A stretch of DNA of 12,280 nt. It comes from Candidatus Atribacteria bacterium. Lineage in GTDB: Bacteria > Atribacterota > JS1 > SB-45 > 34-128. Shown piece by piece: positions 1-7,655 of this stretch (position 1 is the first letter of the stretch; every line of letters starts with the position of its first letter). The notes below the pieces were generated by a model. The model worked only from the letters and a program-made list of their open reading frames with translations, did not search any database and had not been told where the DNA came from. The stretch lies in NCBI GenBank assembly GCA_003451675.1, contig DMCY01000030.1, positions 1 to 12,280 of the forward strand, given 5' to 3'. The position numbers and the translations under genes were made by a program.

Positions 1-140
1 TATTGTTTGATTTTTTTTTTATTTTATATTAATTCTTTTTATTCTTTATTCTATTTTTCTTTTTTCTTAACTTTTTCCCGATTAACAATGTGATTACAAT
101 TCTAAATCTTGACTCTTAGTTTCTTAGCCCTATCTTCTTT

Positions 141-179
141 ACGATATACGATATACGATATACTATATACGAATATAGT
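141..179. repeat. Heptamer repeat and hairpin downstream of the DUF2905 gene
   Basis: ACGATAT occurs three times in tandem (141-161), followed in phase by ACTATAT (162-168). The last unit also forms a 7-bp stem with ATATAGT (173-179) around a 4-base loop. No T tract follows on the minus strand, so I do not call it a terminator. Bases 1-140 are T-rich and show nothing else that I can support. Confidence 0.65.
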
Positions 180-215
180 TTTACGCTGTACACTTTTAAT
201 TTTTTGTTCTTTTTA

Positions 216-437
216 TTAATGTCTAAATATTCGGAAAATGATGGTTAAAATAATACTTATTACAATACATAAACCTAGGGGGAAGTAAAAGACAAAATTT
301 TTTCTTTGAATTATTATATCTCCAGGTAATCTACCAGGGAAAGGTAACTTTCCCGCCAATAAAAATATTACTCCCAATATAATTAATATTATTCCAAAAA
401 ACAGGAGAGTCTTACCAAATAGGTTAAATTCAGACAT
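216..437 (-). CDS. DUF2905 family small membrane protein
   Basis: This 73-residue protein matches the DUF2905 family, whose function is unknown. It has two hydrophobic segments, at about residues 9-28 and 50-69. Between them lies the family signature, a Gly/Pro-rich loop reading GKLPFPGRLPGDI at residues 29-41. It is predicted to be an inner-membrane hairpin protein. An AGGAGA ribosome binding site precedes the ATG. It begins 25 bp after the secF stop, so it is probably the last gene of a secD-secF-DUF2905 transcript. In many Firmicutes-like genomes the family sits near ruvB and queA; here it is displaced to the end of the secDF unit. The family call is firm, but no function can be given. Confidence 0.85.
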   Translation of the reverse strand: MSEFNLFGKTLLFFGIILIILGVIFLLAGKLPFPGRLPGDIIIQRKNFVFYFPLGLCIVISIILTIIFRIFRH

Positions 438-462
438 TTTTATCTCCTATTTTGTTTTAAAA

Positions 463-1380
463 TTATTTTTTACCCCTTTTCTTTGTGGTAATTCTAATAC
501 CTTTTTGGTGTATCTTAAATATTTTATTCCACTCTAACAATAATGGACTGGCAATAAAAATTGAAGAATAAGTCCCGGCAAGCATTCCTATAAACAATGC
601 TAAAGCGAAATCAGAAAGTATATTCCCCCCGAAAAAATATAAGGCTAAAATGGGAATAATGGTAGTTAAAGCTGTATTTATCGTTCTGGACAGAGACTGA
701 TTGATGCTCATATTTATTAAATTTTCAAACGATTCTCTGGTTTTAAACTTTATATTTTCTCTAAGTCTATCTAAAATTACAATTGTATTATTTAGAGAAT
801 ATCCTACAATAGTAAGAACTGCTGCTATTATCGAAATAGTTATTTCCTTCTGCAATAAAGAAAAAATACCCAAAACAATTAAGCAGTCATGGGAAAGCGC
901 TAATATTGAAATAATGGAAAACTTAAATTCAAACCTCATAGTAATGTATAGAATGATTCCTATAAAAGCAAAAAGCAAGGCATAAAGAGCCAACCTTTTT
1001 AAATTTTCTCCAATAACCGGTCCTACTGTCTCTACACGCAATATCTCTAAATCAGTTAAATTCTCTCTAAAAGCTGACAATATCCCCTTTCTTTGCTCCG
1101 AATCAATCTTTTCTGTCCTTATCACAAATTCATTCTCTGATAAATTTTGAATAGTGCTTTGGCTTAAATTAAATTCACTTAAAACATTTCGAACTTCGGT
1201 AGTGGAAACTGATTTATCAAATCTTATTTGAATTAAAGTCCCTCCGGCAAAATCAATCCCATAATTAAATCCTTGAAAAATAATTGAAATTAAACCAACC
1301 AAGATGACAACTGCAGATATGATATAGGCCATTTTTCTATTTCTTACAAAATCGAACTTCTTTTTTCCAATTAGATCCAT
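463..1380 (-). CDS. secF: Protein translocase subunit SecF
   Basis: SecF is half of the SecDF proton-driven chaperone that pulls exported proteins across the membrane after SecA/SecYEG. At 305 residues it has the normal length. It has TM1 at about 18-36, the signature GIDFAGGT at 41-48, an extracytoplasmic domain to about 125, and then five more membrane segments. The conserved TM4 motif reads GYSLNNTIVILDRLREN at 193-209. The Asn at 198 sits where E. coli SecF has Asp213, a residue implicated in proton transfer. The partner arginine (E. coli Arg247) is kept as R232 in QSLSRT. An AAGGAGGA site lies 8 bases before the ATG. It starts 24 bp after secD. Confidence 0.96.
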   Translation of the reverse strand: MDLIGKKKFDFVRNRKMAYIISAVVILVGLISIIFQGFNYGIDFAGGTLIQIRFDKSVSTTEVRNVLSEFNLSQSTIQNLSENEFVIRTEKIDSEQRKGILSAFRENLTDLEILRVETVGPVIGENLKRLALYALLFAFIGIILYITMRFEFKFSIISILALSHDCLIVLGIFSLLQKEITISIIAAVLTIVGYSLNNTIVILDRLRENIKFKTRESFENLINMSINQSLSRTINTALTTIIPILALYFFGGNILSDFALALFIGMLAGTYSSIFIASPLLLEWNKIFKIHQKGIRITTKKRGKK

Positions 1381-1404
1381 TAAATATATCCTCCTTAACT
1401 ATGT

Positions 1405-2595
1405 CTATAATAAAGCTCTAGAACTAAACTTAGTAGCTACTACTTCTAAAACAATTTTGGTGACTACAATTGCAGTAAACATACTGGCTAAAATACCTAC
1501 ACTCAAAGTTACCGCAAACCCTTTAATTGGTCCCGAACCAAAATAAAATAAGGCAAGAGCTGCAATTAAAGTAGTAACATTAGCGTCAAATATGGTACGG
1601 AATGCTTTATCAAAGCCGGCATCAATAGAAGCCCGAAAAGTCTTTTCTAATCTCAATTCTTCTTTTATTCTCTCAAAGATCAGAATATTAGCATCTACTG
1701 CCATACCAATAGTAAGAATCATTCCAGCTATTCCGGGTAAAGTTAAAGTCGCCTTTAAAGCAGCTAAAGCTCCCACAATTAGTACCATACATACAACCAA
1801 AGCAAAATCTGCTATTAATCCAAACCCCTTATAGTAAATTAACATAAAGAGTAAGATTAATATCAATCCTACTATCCCGGCCTTTATCCCCTTGGAGATG
1901 GAGTCTCTTCCTAAGGTTGGTCCAACTGACCTATTTTCTAAAATTTCAACTTTTACCGGGAGAGCACCGGATCGCAAAAGTAAAGCTAAATGCTTTGCGC
2001 TCTCAACGGTAAATTTTCCGGTAATTTGAGCTTTTCCATCGAGAATTGGTTCCTGGACTACAGGAGCAGATATTTCCTTCCCATCCAAAGTAATAGCTAA
2101 AACTTTTCCCACATTCTTTTTGGTAGCCTCTCCAAATTCTTTAGCTCCTGTTTTGTCAAATTCAATTAAAACAACAGGGCGACTAAATTGGTCAAAGGAT
2201 GATTTGGCGTTTAATAAATGGGCTCCGGTTAGCTGGGTTTCTCCTTCCTCGCTTTTAAATTCCAGGAGAGCAGTTTTACCAATTAATTCTACAGCTGCTT
2301 CCGGATCTTCCACGCCGGGTAACTGAACTAAGATACGATTTGTACCTTGTCTCTGAATTACTGGTTCTGAAACTCCTAATTGGTCAATACGGTTTCTTAT
2401 TATTTCTAATACTCTGTTTACCGCATCATTGTCCACTGGTGCATTAGGAGTATCTACGCACTCTAAGATAACATGGGAACCTCCTTGTAAATCTAGTCCT
2501 AAATTTATCTTTTCGTTTAGAGGAAATGATAAAAAAATTGCAATAAAAATTACTACAAAGACGCTGGCTATTCTTAAGGTTTTAGTCAAATTCAT
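1405..2595 (-). CDS. secD: Protein translocase subunit SecD
   Basis: SecD is the larger half of the SecDF translocation motor in the cytoplasmic membrane. It has 396 residues, a short form typical of clostridial-type genomes. TM1 is at about 8-25, followed by the signature LGLDLQGGSHV at 32-42. A compact extracytoplasmic region runs to about residue 235 and contains the RNRIDQLGVSEPVIQRQG segment (67-84). Five membrane segments follow. The TM4 motif GMAVDANILIFERIKEEL (297-314) keeps the conserved proton-relay Asp as D301. An AGAGAGGA-like site precedes the ATG. A sigma-70 promoter lies about 80 bp upstream, and a hairpin separates the gene from yajC, so secD probably starts its own transcript with secF and the DUF2905 gene. 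Confidence 0.97.
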   Translation of the reverse strand: MNLTKTLRIASVFVVIFIAIFLSFPLNEKINLGLDLQGGSHVILECVDTPNAPVDNDAVNRVLEIIRNRIDQLGVSEPVIQRQGTNRILVQLPGVEDPEAAVELIGKTALLEFKSEEGETQLTGAHLLNAKSSFDQFSRPVVLIEFDKTGAKEFGEATKKNVGKVLAITLDGKEISAPVVQEPILDGKAQITGKFTVESAKHLALLLRSGALPVKVEILENRSVGPTLGRDSISKGIKAGIVGLILILLFMLIYYKGFGLIADFALVVCMVLIVGALAALKATLTLPGIAGMILTIGMAVDANILIFERIKEELRLEKTFRASIDAGFDKAFRTIFDANVTTLIAALALFYFGSGPIKGFAVTLSVGILASMFTAIVVTKIVLEVVATKFSSRALL

Positions 2596-2674
2596 ATAAA
2601 AATCCTCTCTTTCTAATTTTTCTTACCTTCTATCTTTTTTATTATATATTACTATAAAATTCTTTAACCTTATC

Positions 2675-2704
2675 ATTATAATATTATAGTATTTTCTTTG
2701 TCAA
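2675..2704 (-). promoter_or_regulatory. Sigma-70-type promoter of the secD-secF-DUF2905 unit
   Basis: Read on the minus strand, a perfect TTGACA (2704-2699) is followed after 18 bases by a perfect TATAAT (2680-2675). An overlapping TATTAT at 15-base spacing is a weaker alternative. Transcription would begin near 2668 and leave a leader of about 70 bases before the secD ATG. It lies downstream of the yajC terminator-like hairpin, as expected for a separate transcription unit. Confidence 0.75.
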
Positions 2705-2719
2705 CGAGAATGTTTAATA

Positions 2720-2747
2720 TTCGTATTGCGTATCGATTATCGCGTGA
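2720..2747. repeat. Degenerate heptamer repeat in the yajC-secD spacer
   Basis: Four 7-bp units, of which TTCGTAT and TGCGTAT are the clearest, lie just upstream of the secD -35 box. The block is short and degenerate, and is called mainly because similar 7-bp phasing recurs in most of the other spacers. Confidence 0.45.
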
Positions 2748-2810
2748 AGAAAAAAACTATAGAAAAAAGAAGGTAGGGAAACAAAAGCAATAAATATACA
2801 AAAATATAAA

Positions 2811-2838
2811 GGCAGGTATAATAAAATGAATACCTGCC
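2811..2838 (-). terminator. Rho-independent terminator-like hairpin after yajC
   Basis: A perfect 9-bp stem (GGCAGGTAT at 2811-2819 with ATACCTGCC at 2830-2838) encloses a 10-base loop. On the minus strand it is followed at once by a T-rich stretch (TTTATATTTTTG). It lies 55 bp past the yajC stop and upstream of the secD promoter, so it probably ends the yajC transcript. The T tract is interrupted, so termination may be partial. Confidence 0.65.
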
Positions 2839-2892
2839 TCTCTATTATTAGGATTATATTTACCTCTATATACTTTTTCCTCTTTTTTTAAA

Positions 2893-3183
2893 TCACTTTT
2901 TATTTTTCTCGCTTTGCTTTACCCCGATAGCATTGCGCGTAGTATTTATAACTACATCTTTGGCAATCTCTAAGGTTAAAGTATCGCCTTCGATATCTCT
3001 GATTATGCCATATATACCCCCAATGGTAATCACTTTGTCCCCCTTTTGCATACTATCCAGCATTAATTTATGTTCTTTTTGCTTTTGTTGTTGAGGACGA
3101 ATAAGGATAAAATAAAATATGGCAAATATAATAATCAAAGGTAAAAATTGTTGAATAGCTCCAGTTGCAGTTCCAGTTTCCAT
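2893..3183 (-). CDS. yajC: Sec translocon accessory subunit YajC
   Basis: YajC associates with SecD and SecF at the SecYEG channel. The 96-residue protein has one membrane segment at about 13-28. This is followed by the family hallmark LIRPQQQKQKEH (27-38) and the small cytoplasmic domain with GDKVITIGGIYG (48-59). The open frame extends upstream to 3258, but I place the start at 3183 for two reasons. An AAAGGTG ribosome binding site lies about 8 bases before that ATG, and the extension would overlap a good promoter, with the upstream ATG inside the -35 box. The resulting length is normal for YajC. The tail is lysine-rich. Confidence 0.93.
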   Translation of the reverse strand: METGTATGAIQQFLPLIIIFAIFYFILIRPQQQKQKEHKLMLDSMQKGDKVITIGGIYGIIRDIEGDTLTLEIAKDVVINTTRNAIGVKQSEKNKK

Positions 3184-3229
3184 TTTTATTATCACACCTT
3201 TCATCTTTATTCTTAAAATATTTTTATAA

Positions 3230-3258
3230 ATTATACACAATATAATTCTATTTAGCAA
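3230..3258 (-). promoter_or_regulatory. Sigma-70-type promoter of yajC
   Basis: On the minus strand TTGCTA (3258-3253) is followed by 17 bases and a perfect TATAAT (3235-3230). Transcription would start near 3223 and give a leader of about 40 bases. The position supports the short yajC start at 3183 and suggests that yajC can be expressed independently of tgt. Confidence 0.65.
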
Positions 3259-3295
3259 ATTTTTTTTATAATATACTCGACGCTTAATAATATTA

Positions 3296-3314
3296 GGGCG
3301 TATGCAATACGCCC
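3296..3314. repeat. Short perfect palindrome in the tgt-yajC spacer
   Basis: GGGCGTAT (3296-3303) and ATACGCCC (3307-3314) form an 8-bp perfect stem with a 3-base loop. It is GC-rich against a very AT-rich spacer. A T-rich tract follows on the plus strand, whereas on the minus (coding) side the sequence after the stem is TAATATTATT. It is therefore a weak terminator for tgt at best. It looks more like a dispersed REP-type palindrome. Confidence 0.6.
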
Positions 3315-3370
3315 TTACTTTTTTCTCTCTTTTTATTTTTCTTACTATGCACTTTTGATATTATTTTTTT

Positions 3371-3426
3371 AACTAATTAACCAACTAACTAATCCTAAAC
3401 GAGATACGATCCACGAGATACAAGAT
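3371..3426. repeat. Octamer- and heptamer-phased repeats downstream of tgt
   Basis: Three 8-bp units of the AACTAATT/AACCAACT type run from 3371 to 3394. After a 4-bp gap, four 7-bp units of the ACGAGAT type run from 3399 to 3426 (the second is ACGATCC and the fourth ACAAGAT). The two phasing classes lie almost side by side, between the tgt stop and the palindrome at 3296-3314. Confidence 0.7.
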
Positions 3427-3460
3427 AGGAATTAACTCCGATTCCATTTACTTTCAACAT

Positions 3461-4603
<1,143 letters not shown>

Positions 4604-4611
4604 TCATATAA

Positions 4612-4641
4612 TTTATAATTTATTTTGCCATTTTGTGTCTA
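4612..4641 (-). promoter_or_regulatory. Candidate promoter of tgt
   Basis: On the minus strand TAGACA (4641-4636) is followed by 18 bases and TATAAA (4617-4612). This would give a leader of about 35 bases before the TTG at 4570. Both boxes are imperfect and the region is AT-rich, so this is a tentative call. Confidence 0.4.
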
Positions 4642-4666
4642 TAGTAATTGGTGAGAAACTAAAATT

Positions 4667-4746
4667 AAAAGCGAAAAGCGTAAAATCATAATTCAAAACT
4701 CAAAACATCTTTAGCGTATAGCGTACAGCATTTAGCGTATAGTTGA
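4667..4746. repeat. Heptamer-phased repeat block near tgt
   Basis: Three short runs each keep a 7-bp period. AAAAGCG occurs twice from 4667. TTCAAAA/CTCAAAA occurs from 4692. From 4712 to 4746 there are five units led by TAGCGTA (three exact copies, one CAGCATT, one TAGTTGA). The local consensus changes from run to run, but the period is constant. Confidence 0.7.
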
Positions 4747-4763
4747 TAAACAAAATGTTTATC
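4745..4763. repeat. Perfect inverted repeat (hairpin)
   Basis: GATAAACA (4745-4752) and TGTTTATC (4756-4763) form an 8-bp perfect stem with an AAA loop. It directly adjoins the last TAGCGTA-type heptamer. No T tract follows on the minus strand, so I do not call it a terminator. Confidence 0.55.
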
Positions 4764-4913
4764 TGCCTGGCTACATCAAGGTTTGTCCCTACATCTGGCT
4801 TCTGAATTCTATTTATTTACTTATCGCCTGGTGCACACACATTACTTATTACATGCTTGCTTTTTTAATCTCCAAGTCGATTTTGTCTTTACTTTAGAAT
4901 TTTAAGTTATAGC

Positions 4914-4971
4914 TTTGCGTTTTGCGCTTTTCGTTTTTCGGTATATATACTATACGCTTAACGCTTCATAC
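4914..4971. repeat. Heptamer-phased repeat block in the queA-tgt spacer
   Basis: Four units of the TTTGCGT/TTTGCGC/TTTTCGT type run from 4914 to 4941. After a short AT stretch, three TATACGC/TTAACGC-type units run from 4951 to 4971. All keep a 7-bp period. Confidence 0.65.
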
Positions 4972-5010
4972 TAATATTTGCTTGCATTTATTCTCTATAC
5001 TTTCTCCTTG

Positions 5011-5031
5011 CTAACGACTAACGACTATATA
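5011..5031. repeat. Heptamer repeat running into the queA stop codon
   Basis: CTAACGA occurs twice in tandem (5011-5017 and 5018-5024) and is followed in phase by CTATATA (5025-5031). The queA stop codon, TAG on the minus strand, is formed by bases 5025-5027, the start of the third unit. The repeat therefore touches the end of the gene. Confidence 0.7.
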
Positions 5032-6053
5032 ATAATCATCGCATCTCCAAAGCTGTAAAATCTATACCTTTCTCTTATTGCTTCTTGATAAGCCCTAAAG
5101 AGAAAATCCTTTCCGGCAAAAGCAGCAGCAAGCATTAAGGGGGTCGATTGGGGAAGATGAAAATTAGTAATTAACACATCTACTACCTTAAATTTATATC
5201 CGGGATAGATAAATATATCACTCCAATTACTGCCGCTTATAATTCCACCTTGACCAAAATTAAAAGCAGATTCCAGGCTACGAGTTGTAGTAGTTCCTAC
5301 CGAAATAACCCGCCTTTTTTCGCTATGAGCTTGGCTAATTTTTTTAGCAACCTCAGAAGAAATAGAATAAAACTCTGAATCCATTTTATGTTCTTCTACT
5401 TTTGAAGCTCTTATAGGTTCAAAAGTTCCTCGTCCCACGTGTAAAGTCAAATAAACTATTTCAATTCCTTTTTGGGTAAGTTCTTTTAGTAAGGATTTGG
5501 TAAAATGAAGTCCGGCAGTAGGAGCAGCAATTGAGCCATCATGAACAGCATAAACCGTTTGATAGTCATTTCCTGTCTTTAATTTTTCTTTAATGTAAGG
5601 CGGGGTAGGCATTTGTCCTATTTTATTTAATATTTCTTTAAAATTACCTTTACAATTAAAATGGATAAAATAATTACCCTTTTCTTCATTTTTACCTTTT
5701 ACTATCCCCTCTAATTCAGGCCCAAAGATTATTTTAGTATCTGAATGAACAATCTTTCCCGGTCTTACTAAAGCTTCCCAGTATTTGTCTTTTATAGATC
5801 TGAGAAGTAAAACTTCCACTTTCCCTTTAGTTTTCTCTTTAAAGCCATATAACCTTGCTGGTAAAACTTTAGTATTATTTAAAACTAAAAGATCACCTTT
5901 TGTAAGGAAACCTTTTAAATCTTTAAATAATTTGTGTTGAATTTCGCTCTCGGATCGATTCAGAACCATCAAACAGCTACGATCTCTTGGCTTAATCGGC
6001 TTTTGGGCAATAAAACCCGAAGGAAGATAATAATCAAATTCTTCTAATTTCAT
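5025..6053 (-). CDS. queA: S-adenosylmethionine:tRNA ribosyltransferase-isomerase QueA
   Basis: QueA transfers and rearranges the ribose of SAM onto preQ1 in tRNA to make epoxyqueuosine, the step after Tgt. The 342 residues match the family length. Visible family blocks are NNTKVLPARLYG (59-70), PTPPYIKEKL (149-158), GSIAAPTAGLHFT (173-185), TLHVGRGTFEPI (203-214), GTTTTRSLES (253-262), TNFHLPQSTPLMLAAAFAG (296-314) and the C-terminal FYSFGDAMII. It starts 21 bp after the spoIID-like gene. The only visible ribosome binding site is a weak GAAGAGTG, in a context identical to that of its upstream neighbour, so coupled expression is likely. Confidence 0.97.
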   Translation of the reverse strand: MKLEEFDYYLPSGFIAQKPIKPRDRSCLMVLNRSESEIQHKLFKDLKGFLTKGDLLVLNNTKVLPARLYGFKEKTKGKVEVLLLRSIKDKYWEALVRPGKIVHSDTKIIFGPELEGIVKGKNEEKGNYFIHFNCKGNFKEILNKIGQMPTPPYIKEKLKTGNDYQTVYAVHDGSIAAPTAGLHFTKSLLKELTQKGIEIVYLTLHVGRGTFEPIRASKVEEHKMDSEFYSISSEVAKKISQAHSEKRRVISVGTTTTRSLESAFNFGQGGIISGSNWSDIFIYPGYKFKVVDVLITNFHLPQSTPLMLAAAFAGKDFLFRAYQEAIRERYRFYSFGDAMIII

Positions 6054-6074
6054 TTTTCACTCTTCATTTTATTT

Positions 6075-7508
6075 TTAGTATTTTTTTACAATATTTATTC
6101 CCTGGTAATAATATTTTAAAATATCTTGATATCTGTATCCTTGAAGTGCCATACCATATGCTCCCCATTGGGACATTCCAACCCCATGCCCATTCCCCGA
6201 ACCAGAAAACAGAAAGGTTAAAGGAGTGTTTAATTTTGCGATTTTTACTTTAGGTACTATTTCTTCTTTTTCCTTTTCCCTTTCTTGTTTATTTTTCTTC
6301 ATTAACTCGAGCAATTCTTTAATAGTCCAATCTTTCTTTTGATCTAAAATTTCCTTTATTGACTCTTTTTGCTCTTCTTTATCCTCGATTTCCTTTTTAT
6401 CTTCTGTATCTTCCGTAATATTCGATTCTTTCCCGATTGCTTCGATATGAAAAAGTGTACTCCTGATCAAATCTGCCCCTATCAATCTTCTAAAATCATT
6501 AGTTTTCATATTAATAACTTTATTATTGTCAGCAGTAAAAACTAACTCGCTTGTCCTACCGGTTTCACTTTTTTTAACTGGCTCAATAAAAACAACTGAA
6601 TTTATTTTATAACCTTGTTTTTGTAGTTTTTCTGTTAAATCCTTTTCGTTTATAGAGTAAGACCAGGTGTGATGCGGAGGAGAAACTTTTTCTTCAAATT
6701 TTGATTCTACACTTCTTAAGTAAGGCAAAAAGCTACCCCAAACATTCTCGCTATCCTCAGTATATCCTCCACTGTCGGAATGATAGACTGCGTTGATGGG
6801 CTTACCTTTATAGGTCATAATTACTCCTCGAGTTTCGTCAACAGCTTTATTAGTTAAAGGGTCTTCATGGTTCACTCCTCCGTAAGCTTGGCTGTTGGTA
6901 GAAGCACAGATATTATAACCTTTATCAATATATTTATCCATATTAAAGATAGCGAAAGTTCTGGCTGCAACTGCTTGAGCCTTTAAGGCTTCTGCAGGCC
7001 AGCGTGGAGAAATTTCTTTCTTTAAAACTCCATAAAGATATTCCTCAATACTGATGATATTGATGACATTCAATTTTCTATGCTCTTTATCAATATCTAT
7101 CTCTATATTTCCTCGATAGCGATACTTTTGTCCATTAAACATAATCATAATTTTGGTGTTTCCTACCGGAATTATTTTTATAGGGCCCGAATAAACACCT
7201 TTTTCTAAAATCTCTATTCCTTTGTCATGTGGTAATAATTTAACTATCTTATTGCGTTCTTCACTCACAAGACCATTTGATTTTAAATTGTAAATTTTAA
7301 AAGCGCCATCTCCACTTATAGTGATCTCGGTTTGATTTAAGAATATTCCCACTCGAAGTATTGGCTGTTTTTCTGTTGCTAAGATATTATTAGTAGAAAT
7401 GAGCAACAAAAAAATACATATTCCTAAAAATATAAAAAATTTTTTTCTACCTGTTTTTTTCAATATATTTTCTACCTCTTTTATATTTTTGCCCTTTGGC
7501 TTTTTCAT
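6075..7508 (-). CDS. spoIID: SpoIID/LytB domain protein, predicted lytic transglycosylase
   Basis: In Bacillus, SpoIID cleaves glycan strands during engulfment; homologues also occur in non-sporulating bacteria. The 477 residues begin with a basic stretch and a membrane anchor or signal at about 23-45. The SpoIID domain follows, with EEYLYGVLKKEISPRWPAEA (155-174), the catalytic-type Glu at about 173 in WPAEALKAQAVAARTFA, then NSQAYGG (205-211) and HSDSGGYTEDSENVWG (243-258). It ends with GSGNGHGVGMSQWGAYGMA (436-454). An unusual Glu/Lys-rich insertion of about 65 residues (about 360-424), probably helical or coiled coil, splits the domain before this last block. Membership of a sporulation pathway cannot be inferred, so the symbol denotes family only. 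Confidence 0.88.
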   Translation of the reverse strand: MKKPKGKNIKEVENILKKTGRKKFFIFLGICIFLLLISTNNILATEKQPILRVGIFLNQTEITISGDGAFKIYNLKSNGLVSEERNKIVKLLPHDKGIEILEKGVYSGPIKIIPVGNTKIMIMFNGQKYRYRGNIEIDIDKEHRKLNVINIISIEEYLYGVLKKEISPRWPAEALKAQAVAARTFAIFNMDKYIDKGYNICASTNSQAYGGVNHEDPLTNKAVDETRGVIMTYKGKPINAVYHSDSGGYTEDSENVWGSFLPYLRSVESKFEEKVSPPHHTWSYSINEKDLTEKLQKQGYKINSVVFIEPVKKSETGRTSELVFTADNNKVINMKTNDFRRLIGADLIRSTLFHIEAIGKESNITEDTEDKKEIEDKEEQKESIKEILDQKKDWTIKELLELMKKNKQEREKEKEEIVPKVKIAKLNTPLTFLFSGSGNGHGVGMSQWGAYGMALQGYRYQDILKYYYQGINIVKKY

Positions 7509-7570
7509 TTTTCACTCTTCCACGAAATTGCCACGTTTCCTTTTTCGCATTAGTTTGTTTCTTCCTTCTA

Positions 7571-7605
7571 GATACTGGATTTTGACTCCTGGCTACTGAC
7601 TACTA
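7571..7605. repeat. Heptamer repeat of the GATACTG/ACTCCTG type
   Basis: Five 7-bp units run without a break, four of them ending in TG (GATACTG, GATTTTG, then ACTCCTG, GCTACTG) and the last ACTACTA. It is part of the 147-bp ruvB-spoIID spacer and lies 10 bp from a second heptamer array. Confidence 0.65.
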
Positions 7606-7614
7606 TTTTCTTTC

Positions 7615-7642
7615 ACGCGATACGCGATACGCAATACGATAT
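7615..7642. repeat. Heptamer repeat of the ACGCGAT type
   Basis: Four tandem 7-bp units: ACGCGAT twice, then one ACGCAAT and one ACGATAT. A closely similar succession (ACGCGAT, ACTCGAT, ACGCAAT) occurs at 9506-9526 in the ruvA-ruvC spacer. This array ends 14 bp before the ruvB stop. Confidence 0.75.
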
Positions 7643-7655
7643 ATTCGCTATTTTT

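Noticed and set aside
701..985. Plus-strand open frame inside secF
   Set aside because: It is antisense to a firmly identified gene, has no family features, and the minus-strand protein is fully conserved across it.
1592..2326. Plus-strand open frames inside secD (1592-1834, 2120-2326)
   Set aside because: They are antisense shadows of secD with low-complexity Ser/Pro/Ala content and no supporting start signals.
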